Made by a program: the position numbers and the translations under genes. The notes below the pieces were generated by a model. The model was not told the DNA's origin. It saw only the letters and a list, made by a program, of their open reading frames with translations, and searched no databases. A stretch of 6,906 nt of DNA from Pseudomonadota bacterium. Lineage in GTDB: Bacteria > Myxococcota > Bradymonadia > UBA4248. The stretch covers positions 1 through 6,906 of the forward strand of contig JAGBXG010000224.1 of assembly GCA_017629415.1 (NCBI GenBank), read 5' to 3'. This document shows, in pieces, positions 1-4,617 of this stretch; positions within the stretch are counted from its first letter, which is position 1; every line of letters begins with the position of its first letter.

Positions 1-186
1 AAAACGTTCACGGTATTCGACGGTTAAGGGAAAAAAATCCTGATCCGGATTTTCGGCACCGGCAACGACAGTGACAAGCAGAACGGCTTTGCCGCAACGC
101 AGCACGACGCTGCCGTTGGTTTGCGGGGCCCAGAGACCTGTTTCAAAACTAAAATGGCGATTCTGAATCTGAAGATTGAATGGCAT
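1..186 (-). CDS. pnp: Polynucleotide phosphorylase, N-terminal 62 residues (partial, runs off the left edge)
   Basis: Read on the minus strand from an ATG at 186-184, the frame stays open to the window edge and gives a protein starting MPFNLQIQNRHFSFETG. This is followed by QTNGSVVLRCGKAVLLVTVV and then DFFPLTVEYRERF. These three stretches match the first RNase PH-like domain of bacterial PNPase: the beta-strand start, the ANGAVLVRYGDTVVLVT-type block, and the FFPLTVDYEER block. PNPase is a cytoplasmic, phosphate-dependent 3'-5' exoribonuclease and a partner of RNase E in the RNA degradosome. An AGGGA ribosome-binding site lies 6 nt upstream of the start (193-197 on the plus strand). The gene points away from the other genes here. 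In many proteobacteria pnp follows rpsO, but no rpsO remnant is visible upstream, so pnp seems to have its own promoter in the divergent spacer. The catalytic C-terminal half, KH and S1 domains lie outside the window. Confidence 0.93.
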   Translation of the reverse strand, partial: MPFNLQIQNRHFSFETGLWAPQTNGSVVLRCGKAVLLVTVVAGAENPDQDFFPLTVEYRERF

Positions 187-229
187 GGAAAATCCCTGAA
201 TTTCAAAAAAAATGAAATGACACGCAAAA

Positions 230-252
230 CTCAGGTCTTTTTTAAGCCTGAG
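230..252 (-). promoter_or_regulatory. Hairpin in the pnp 5' leader
   Basis: CTCAGG (230-235) pairs with CCTGAG (247-252). After a one-base bulge at 236, CTT (237-239) pairs with AAG (244-246), giving nine base pairs and a four-base loop. On the minus strand it ends 43 nt before the pnp start codon and is followed by TTTT, so it could act as a leader stem or a weak attenuator. In E. coli the pnp leader carries an RNase III-cleaved hairpin used for autoregulation (family knowledge); a similar role here is inference. It could also be an unrelated palindrome. Confidence 0.45.
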
Positions 253-272
253 CAACTGATGCTTGTATCGCA

Positions 273-292
273 TTTCACTCGGCTTTGTGAAA
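273..292. promoter_or_regulatory. Inverted repeat TTTCAC-N8-GTGAAA in the divergent spacer
   Basis: A perfect 6-bp inverted repeat with an 8-base spacer sits between pnp and the hydrolase gene. Its centre is about 97 nt upstream of the pnp start and about 190 nt upstream of the hydrolase start. An overlapping pair, CATTTC (271-276) and GAAATG (294-299), shares part of the left arm. The size fits a dimeric regulator site or a second stem of the pnp leader RNA. No regulator is identified and a chance palindrome is possible. Confidence 0.3.
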
Positions 293-403
293 CGAAATGG
301 CGTTTTTCTAAGATGTTGCGCAGAGTTCTGAAATTTGAGCTTAAGCCTGCATTTTTTTGGATAAGATTCTTTATTTTTGATGAAAAAAAGAATAACACAT
401 GGG

Positions 404-434
404 TTTATAAACAGGTCGATTGTGTGGCTATAAT
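404..434 (+). promoter_or_regulatory. Sigma70-type promoter for the LysM-SH3-GH19 gene
   Basis: A perfect -10 hexamer TATAAT lies at 429-434. The best -35 candidate is TTTATA at 404-409 (4 of 6 matches), 19 bp upstream, which is longer than the usual 17 bp. TTATAA at 405-410 gives an 18-bp spacer with 3 matches. Transcription would begin near 441, leaving a leader of about 33 nt to the ATG at 474 with the ribosome-binding site GGAGGAG at 462-468. The -10 is convincing and the -35 is weak. Confidence 0.6.
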
Positions 435-473
435 GTGGATAGCCCTCAAAAGACCAACAATGGAGGAGTCATT

Positions 474-1679
474 ATGGCGACTTATACCGTGAAATCAGGG
501 GATACGCTGAGTGCTATCGCTGCAAAGTATGGTGTCAAGGGTGGTTATCAGGCTTTGGCCAGTTACAATGGCATTTCAAATCCGAACAAACTGAGCGTGG
601 GTCAAAAACTTCAGATTCCTGAGTCTGGTTCTTCTTCGAACAAGACTTCCGGTCAGACCTCGTCCAACACGTCCAGTTCGACGAAATCGTCAGGCACTGT
701 CAAAGTGACGGCATCTGCGTTGAATGTCCGTAAAGGTCCCGGCACGGGGTATGGCATTTTAGGCACTTTGGGTAAGGGGAAACAAGTCAGCTACAGCGAA
801 GAGAGTAACGGCTGGCTCAAGATTTCCTACAATGGTCAGAATGGCTGGATTTCAAAAACGTATACGAGCAAAGTTTCGGATACCACAGCCAAACCTGAAA
901 CCAAGCCTGAAACCAAGCCCGAGACGAAGCCTGAAACATCGACAACGGGCAAGACAATGTATGTGACGGCAAACAGTCTGAACGTCCGCAAAGGTCCTGG
1001 CACCAATTACAGTGTGGTGGGTTCGCTCAAGAGCGGTAAAGAAGTATCTGTGATCAGCACTTCGAACGGCTGGGCCAAAATCAACTTCAACAGTGGCGTG
1101 GCTTATGTCAGCGAACAGTATCTGTCGAAATCGAATCCTTACGATTTCTCCAATGTCTCGACGGAAGGCGTATTCAATTTAACGCCCGAAAAATTGGACA
1201 AAGTCGCTTCCGGTGCCAAGAAATATTATTCAGAACTTGTGAATTCGATGGCGGTTGCCGATATTACGACTAAGCTGCGTGCTTGTGGGTATGTGGCTCA
1301 GCTGGCGCATGAGAGCGGCAATTTCTATTATATGGAAGAAATTGCCAGCGGCGCGGCTTATGAAGGCCGTAAGGATTTGGGCAATACCGAGCCTGGCGAC
1401 GGCAAGCGGTTCAAAGGTCGCGGGCCGATTCAGATTACGGGACGTGCCAATTATACGCAGGCTTCGAAAGATTTGGGCATTGACCTTGTCAATCATCCCG
1501 AATGGGCTTCAAAACCTGAAATTGGCTTTAAACTGTCGGCATGGTACTGGAGAACCAGAAACATCAACAGATATTGCGACAATGATGATATCGTCGGCAT
1601 GACCAAAGTCATTAACGGCGGTACCAACGGATTAGCGGATCGCAAAGCCTATTACAGCAAAGCTAAACAACATTTCTAA
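474..1679 (+). CDS. Modular wall hydrolase: LysM, two SH3b domains, GH19 chitinase/endolysin domain
   Basis: A 401-residue protein. The ATG at 474 is chosen because GGAGGAG (462-468) sits 5 nt before it and because translation opens directly with a LysM motif (YTVKSGDTLSAIAAKYG, residues 4-20; domain about 2-49). Upstream in-frame codons add nothing domain-like. A Ser/Thr-rich linker (51-73) leads to SH3b domain 1 (about 75-134, LNVRKGPGTGYGILGTL). A KPET repeat linker (140-155) leads to SH3b domain 2 (about 161-218, LNVRKGPGTNYSVVGSL). The C-terminus (about 232-401) is a GH19 domain: HESGNF with probable general-acid Glu280, then LGNTEPGDG and FKGRGPIQITGRANY, the phage-endolysin type of GH19. 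The predicted role is binding and cutting peptidoglycan or chitin-like glycans. There is no signal peptide or membrane segment, so release would need a holin, lysis, or a dedicated secretion or injection system. It has its own promoter and terminator and appears monocistronic. A prophage endolysin relic is the main alternative, but no other phage gene is visible. Confidence 0.9.
   Translation: MATYTVKSGDTLSAIAAKYGVKGGYQALASYNGISNPNKLSVGQKLQIPESGSSSNKTSGQTSSNTSSSTKSSGTVKVTASALNVRKGPGTGYGILGTLGKGKQVSYSEESNGWLKISYNGQNGWISKTYTSKVSDTTAKPETKPETKPETKPETSTTGKTMYVTANSLNVRKGPGTNYSVVGSLKSGKEVSVISTSNGWAKINFNSGVAYVSEQYLSKSNPYDFSNVSTEGVFNLTPEKLDKVASGAKKYYSELVNSMAVADITTKLRACGYVAQLAHESGNFYYMEEIASGAAYEGRKDLGNTEPGDGKRFKGRGPIQITGRANYTQASKDLGIDLVNHPEWASKPEIGFKLSAWYWRTRNINRYCDNDDIVGMTKVINGGTNGLADRKAYYSKAKQHF
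891..938 (+). repeat. Four in-frame 12-bp tandem repeats encoding KPET
   Basis: Four units of the form AARCCYGARACN encode Lys-Pro-Glu-Thr four times (residues 140-155), between the two SH3b domains. The units differ only at a few, mostly third-codon, positions. The stretch is a flexible, Pro-spaced charged linker, and its copy number could vary by slippage. Confidence 0.85.
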
Positions 1680-1696
1680 GATTTTAGAATGTGATG

Positions 1697-1724
1697 AAAG
1701 CCGGCCTTTGAGCCGGCTTTTTTT
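1697..1724 (+). terminator. Rho-independent terminator of the LysM-SH3-GH19 gene
   Basis: AAAGCCGGC (1697-1705) pairs perfectly with GCCGGCTTT (1712-1720) around the loop CTTTGA. The T run of the right arm continues to 1724, giving seven T in a row. It begins 17 nt after the stop codon. The left arm is preceded by only three A, so termination is expected in the rightward direction only. Confidence 0.93.
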
Positions 1725-1919
1725 ATGATGAATCAAATAAGCTCTTTGGAATCCACCATGGATTTGACGTTTTTCGCAGGTTAGACAGATACTGTTTCTA
1801 TGCGTTTGAGGACGGAATGGGATTCTGTATTTCATGCCGCTTTTTTTGCTGCACAGCACTTCATGAGTGATTTTCGACGTTGCGTACATCGAGGCATGCG
1901 CCTTGGGGATAATATGATG

Positions 1920-1959
1920 GCACGGCGTATGGAGGCGCAGAGCGCCGAAATAGCCGTGC
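1920..1959 (+). repeat. Palindromic hairpin element, copy 1
   Basis: The outer stem GCACGGC (1920-1926) pairs with GCCGTGC (1953-1959). A single unpaired G (1927) follows, then TAT (1928-1930) pairs with ATA (1950-1952). An internal loop (GGA and GAA) leads to the inner stem GGCGC (1934-1938) with GCGCC (1942-1946), closed by the loop AGA. The layout GGC-G-TAT ... ATA-GCC is shared with the copies at 1961-1994 and 6867-6900. It resembles REP/BIME-type intergenic repeats in form; I do not recognise it as a named family. Confidence 0.75.
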
Positions 1960-1960
1960 G

Positions 1961-1994
1961 GCGCGGCGTATGGTGCTTTGCACCATAGCCGTGC
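1961..1994 (+). repeat. Palindromic hairpin element, copy 2 (tandem with copy 1)
   Basis: It starts one base after copy 1 and has the same orientation. GCGCGGC (1961-1967) pairs with GCCGTGC (1988-1994) with one G-T pair. G1968 is unpaired. TATGGTGC (1969-1976) then pairs perfectly with GCACCATA (1980-1987) around the loop TTT. That makes 15 pairs with one bulge. The inner stem GGTGC/GCACC differs from copy 1 (GGCGC/GCGCC) but still pairs. No T run follows on the plus strand, so it is not a typical intrinsic terminator. Confidence 0.78.
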
Positions 1995-2097
1995 GCAAAA
2001 AATAAATCTATTGATGAAATAGATAGAAATATGAAGTTTGGGATGATGATGGGGAAATGAAAAAGTGCTGTGATAGATAAAATATACAGGATTCAAA

Positions 2098-2127
2098 TTG
2101 TTTGGGGGATGTCATTTGATGTACAAT
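2098..2127 (+). promoter_or_regulatory. Possible promoter of the metallopeptidase-lipoprotein-ATPase operon
   Basis: TACAAT (2122-2127) matches 5 of 6 bases of the -10 consensus. TTGTTT (2098-2103) is a weak -35 with an 18-bp spacer. Transcription would start near 2134, just at the AGGAG at 2135-2139. That leaves about 43 nt before the ATG at 2177 but almost no leader for a start at 2144. A second A/T-rich -10-like TAAAAT lies at 2078-2083 without a good -35. Confidence 0.35.
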
Positions 2128-2134
2128 GTAAATT

Positions 2135-2156
2135 AGGAGTGTTTTGTATGATATAA
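2135..2156 (+). promoter_or_regulatory. Strong ribosome-binding site followed by a two-codon mini-ORF
   Basis: AGGAG (2135-2139) is the best Shine-Dalgarno site of the operon leader. The ATG at ideal distance (2148) opens ATG-ATA-TAA and stops after two codons. The same site is only 4 nt from an in-frame TTG (2144) that would extend the metallopeptidase by 11 residues. Either the true start is that TTG, or ribosomes read the mini-ORF and restart at ATG 2165 or 2177. Confidence 0.4.
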
Positions 2157-2176
2157 ATTCAACCATGGAGTCTGTG

Positions 2177-3805
2177 ATGGCATTCAAAACGGCGGAAAAA
2201 GCGGAGAAAACGACAACGAAATCTTCCCAAAAGCAGCCTGAGACGACAAATGCGGCGATGGCGCAGCAGAAATCTTCAGATGAGAAGGGTGTGCAGGGAC
2301 AGCAAAAAGTCCAGCTAGGTTCGATTCAGAATCAGGTTGAAGCATTGATGAATGTTTATAGCGGGAAGGCGTCCGAGGAAGACAAGGATATCGTGAGTGC
2401 GATTTTAGGTTTTCTGAATCGTCTTTGGTCTGCGATTACGTCTGTATTTAAGAAGGAGCCGGAGCCTCAGATTGACAAGGCACAGGTGCTTGAAAAGCTT
2501 GTGGAGATTTTCGGCTGCGAGGCGGATAGAACAAAGATTGCGGAAAACGGGGATTTGATGCGTCGTATTATGACGGAGTTGATTCCTGCGGATCGGAATA
2601 CTGCGCTTGATTATCTCTATCGTGCGGTGGAGGATCCGGATCTTTTGATGGAAATCATCGATGTGCGGTTTGGCGTTCCCGTGATAAGCGGTGATGTCAA
2701 AACTTGGGAAAAGCTGGATGAGGAAACTAAGGCATTTGTGACAAGGTTGAAAGCTGAGCGCGATGCCGATCCCGATAAGAAGAAAGGTGCCGAACCGATT
2801 GCCTGGTCTGCGGCCGGTCTTCATCAGGTTTATGATGTTTATCTTTTGCTGCCTCAGGGTGACTTGGATATGATTCGTTGTCTGATGCACTGCAACGATA
2901 AACAGACTGGCGGTGCGGCCTGGGGATATACGAACCGTTCCACAGGTGTTTATTATGTCAATTACGTCGTAGGCAGCGAGCATCGGAAGCAGGAATTCAA
3001 TAAGAGGGATGATGGCAAAGGCAAGGTGAATGGGCATATTGACCATTCGAAAGACACGCGCAACGGCATGATTATGATGAACATGACGACAGCGCATGAG
3101 CTGGGTCACGTGGTGGACGGCAACAGTGGATGGAAGCTTTCCGGCCCCGGCAGTTCGATGCGTCAGGTTTCGAAGTGGGAAGAAACGCCCGATGTGCCTG
3201 CAACCGTTGTCAGTGAAATGGAAAAAAGCATTGCGGGCGGTGCTTATGGCGGCAAATTGAATGCGGAAGAGCTTGAGATTGCGCGTAAGGCTGCAGTGCG
3301 TTATTTGGGAAGAGATCAGAGCAATTATACGAAATGGAATACTGCTGAAGTTGCGATGATTGTCGATATTAAAGATGTCGTGAAGGAAACAGGCAGCAAG
3401 GTCGATGTGGAAGATTTGGCCGATACATTGACCGACAGCAAAGATAATTCCAATTTGCTTTATCACTTGTGGCGCGGTCAGGCAGTCAATATGTCTTGTT
3501 ATAATCATAATGATGCCATGCGCGGCATGAAACGTCCGTTCCATCAGGGGTATAGCGGTCAGCCCTGGTTCACGTTTGATAATAATGCCTGGAATGACAA
3601 GATCAGCTGTTATCAGTTCCGGTGTCCGAAAGAAGAGTTTGCCGAGACGTATGCTTCGTATCATGCGGCTCCGACGATAGGGAAACAAAAAGGTGAAAAT
3701 ACGCCGGCCGGTCTGCTGGCTTGGTTTGTGAAGGAAGGGCTTGGAGAGGCCATTCCGGAATCTGCAGGTCAAAAAGAAGAAGAAAGCGCCGGAAGTGCAG
3801 AGTGA
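2177..3805 (+). CDS. HELGH zinc metallopeptidase, lethal-factor-like toxin/effector candidate
   Basis: A 542-residue protein. ATG 2177 is chosen because GGAG (2167-2170) lies 6 nt before it; ATG 2165 (+4 residues) and TTG 2144 (+11) are alternatives. Residues 1-55 are a Lys/Thr/Gln/Ser-rich, probably disordered segment. Residues 72-91 form a hydrophobic or amphipathic helix (IVSAILGFLNRLWSAITSVF). The middle is largely helical and unrecognised. The active site is HELGHVVDG (His307, Glu308, His311). Further on, YQFRCPKEEFAETYASYH (479-496) contains EEFAE, comparable to the EFFAE of anthrax lethal factor, which makes Glu486 the likely third zinc ligand by alignment. The gap of 175 residues is much longer than the 45 in lethal factor. 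The tail is Glu/Ser-rich. No signal peptide is seen, so it is either cytoplasmic or a cargo of a secretion or injection system. It is the first gene of the apparent operon, and its stop codon overlaps the next gene's ribosome-binding site. The metallopeptidase call is firm, the effector role is inferred, and the substrate is unknown. Confidence 0.82.
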   Translation: MAFKTAEKAEKTTTKSSQKQPETTNAAMAQQKSSDEKGVQGQQKVQLGSIQNQVEALMNVYSGKASEEDKDIVSAILGFLNRLWSAITSVFKKEPEPQIDKAQVLEKLVEIFGCEADRTKIAENGDLMRRIMTELIPADRNTALDYLYRAVEDPDLLMEIIDVRFGVPVISGDVKTWEKLDEETKAFVTRLKAERDADPDKKKGAEPIAWSAAGLHQVYDVYLLLPQGDLDMIRCLMHCNDKQTGGAAWGYTNRSTGVYYVNYVVGSEHRKQEFNKRDDGKGKVNGHIDHSKDTRNGMIMMNMTTAHELGHVVDGNSGWKLSGPGSSMRQVSKWEETPDVPATVVSEMEKSIAGGAYGGKLNAEELEIARKAAVRYLGRDQSNYTKWNTAEVAMIVDIKDVVKETGSKVDVEDLADTLTDSKDNSNLLYHLWRGQAVNMSCYNHNDAMRGMKRPFHQGYSGQPWFTFDNNAWNDKISCYQFRCPKEEFAETYASYHAAPTIGKQKGENTPAGLLAWFVKEGLGEAIPESAGQKEEESAGSAE

Positions 3806-3813
3806 GGTTGAGC

Positions 3814-4602
3814 ATGAACCGCATGATGTTTGTCGTGGCTTTGGCGAATCTGGTGATTTTAGGCGGCTGCAGCGGAACATCCGGGATACGAACTGAAAAT
3901 TCGGGGGGCGGAAAATCTCATGATATTTCAGTTCAGGTTCAATCGGATATTGATAGAGCAGAGGCAGGTGCGGCATCTGATAAAATGGATGCGGCATCTG
4001 ACAAAATGGATGCGGCATCTGATAAAAGATCCGATGCATCAGAGGAAAATATGCAAGTTGACTTAAGTCAGGTGACAGAATTTGTATTGTTGCTTGCGGA
4101 AGAAGAAAAACGCGCTGAATATGAGAAAGCTGCAGCTGTGATTTTCAAAGAAAAAGGCATCAGCGGCAAAGTTGCTGAAGTCTCGATGCGGTTTGGACAT
4201 TGGTTTTTGATTGAATTTGAGAATACTTTGGACAATCCGCCTTTAGATGATGATGTGTTCAATACAGCGTTTGTCGTCAATATGGCTGAAAATCGCATGG
4301 TGAGTGCCCATACCGGCGAACATGAGCTTTTCCATCGTGTGACGGAAGTCATTCCGCAGGTCAAGGCGCGTAAGCAGGAACGTCTGATCAACTTTATGAC
4401 CGGCTTCGCCTGTGCCATTTTATTCCAGCATACGCGTTATGTCGGCAGTGATGGCAGTGAACAGACGTATGCGCCTGTGTTGGAGAAAAATCCCGAATCT
4501 TCCAAATTGACGTTTTATGTTGTCAAGCCGGGAACAGGCGTGGAGTATGAAAAACATGCGGTTGAAATTTCGGCTGATGGTGTCAAATATGATCCTGTCT
4601 GA
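3814..4602 (+). CDS. Small lipoprotein of unknown function
   Basis: A 262-residue protein. ATG 3814 is preceded by GAGG (3804-3807), 6 nt away, which overlaps the TGA of the metallopeptidase gene, so translation is probably coupled. The N-terminus (MNRMMFVVALANLVILGGC) is a short lipoprotein signal with lipobox LGGC; Cys19 would be lipidated. Ser20 at +2 suggests outer-membrane sorting by the Asp-avoidance rule. Residues 20-81 are a low-complexity Asp/Ser/Ala linker with a DAASDKM repeat (about 53-73), which would hold the C-terminal domain away from the membrane. Residues about 82-262 form a compact mixed alpha/beta domain (EFVLLLAEEEKRAEYEKAA, FGHWFLIEFEN, FNTAFVVNMAE, LTFYVVKPGTG) that I do not recognise. 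Sitting directly after a candidate toxin, it could be an immunity protein or a surface anchor, but neither is shown by sequence. Confidence 0.85.
   Translation: MNRMMFVVALANLVILGGCSGTSGIRTENSGGGKSHDISVQVQSDIDRAEAGAASDKMDAASDKMDAASDKRSDASEENMQVDLSQVTEFVLLLAEEEKRAEYEKAAAVIFKEKGISGKVAEVSMRFGHWFLIEFENTLDNPPLDDDVFNTAFVVNMAENRMVSAHTGEHELFHRVTEVIPQVKARKQERLINFMTGFACAILFQHTRYVGSDGSEQTYAPVLEKNPESSKLTFYVVKPGTGVEYEKHAVEISADGVKYDPV
3970..4032 (+). repeat. 21-bp tandem repeat in the lipoprotein linker
   Basis: Units 3970-3990 and 3991-4011 differ by one silent T/C change (GAT/GAC). Unit 4012-4032 keeps the first 16 bases and then diverges. A decayed fourth start (GATGCATCAGAG) follows. Each unit encodes AASDKMD. 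The period is a multiple of three, so copy changes would lengthen or shorten the linker without breaking the frame. Confidence 0.85.
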
Positions 4603-4617
4603 TATTTGGGATATGGG

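Larger units (their letters stand above)
1725..2134. other. Gene-poor intergenic stretch with hairpin elements
   Basis: About 410 bp between the terminator and the operon. Open frames exist on both strands (plus 1800-1988; minus 2096-1632) but lack a convincing ribosome-binding site or a recognisable domain, and both run through the palindromic elements. The only structure I can support is the tandem hairpin pair at 1920-1994 and a possible promoter near 2098-2127. A short imperfect palindrome (TCGACGT at 1875-1881 with ACATCGA at 1887-1893) lies just upstream. I see no tRNA, insertion sequence or clear gene remnant. Confidence 0.6.

Noticed and set aside
24..227. A 67-codon minus-strand frame over the pnp start
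   Set aside because: It is a different frame from the one encoding the PNPase N-terminus, which is clearly the real one and is open to the window edge.
121..492. A 123-codon plus-strand frame across the divergent spacer
   Set aside because: It runs antisense through the pnp start and over the hydrolase promoter and ribosome-binding site, with no domain signal.
474..1679. The GH19 gene as proof of a prophage
   Set aside because: No holin, spanin, integrase, attachment site or structural phage gene is visible, and the gene has its own promoter and terminator.
1800..1988. A 62-codon plus-strand frame
   Set aside because: Its second half is translated from the palindromic elements. It has no good ribosome-binding site and no family resemblance.
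1920..1994. Reading the tandem hairpins as a CRISPR array or a terminator
   Set aside because: Each unit is self-palindromic, the two are separated by a single base with no spacer, and no T run follows either hairpin on the plus strand.
1632..2096. A 154-codon minus-strand frame through the intergenic region
   Set aside because: It overlaps the terminator and the end of the GH19 gene, passes through both hairpin elements, and shows no domain or convincing ribosome-binding site.
2405..4039. A 544-codon open frame on the minus strand, antisense to the metallopeptidase and lipoprotein genes
   Set aside because: It has no recognisable domain, its composition is that of a codon-bias shadow (His/Ile/Arg-rich), and it contains repeated MPHPF stretches that are simply the reverse of the 21-bp lipoprotein repeat.
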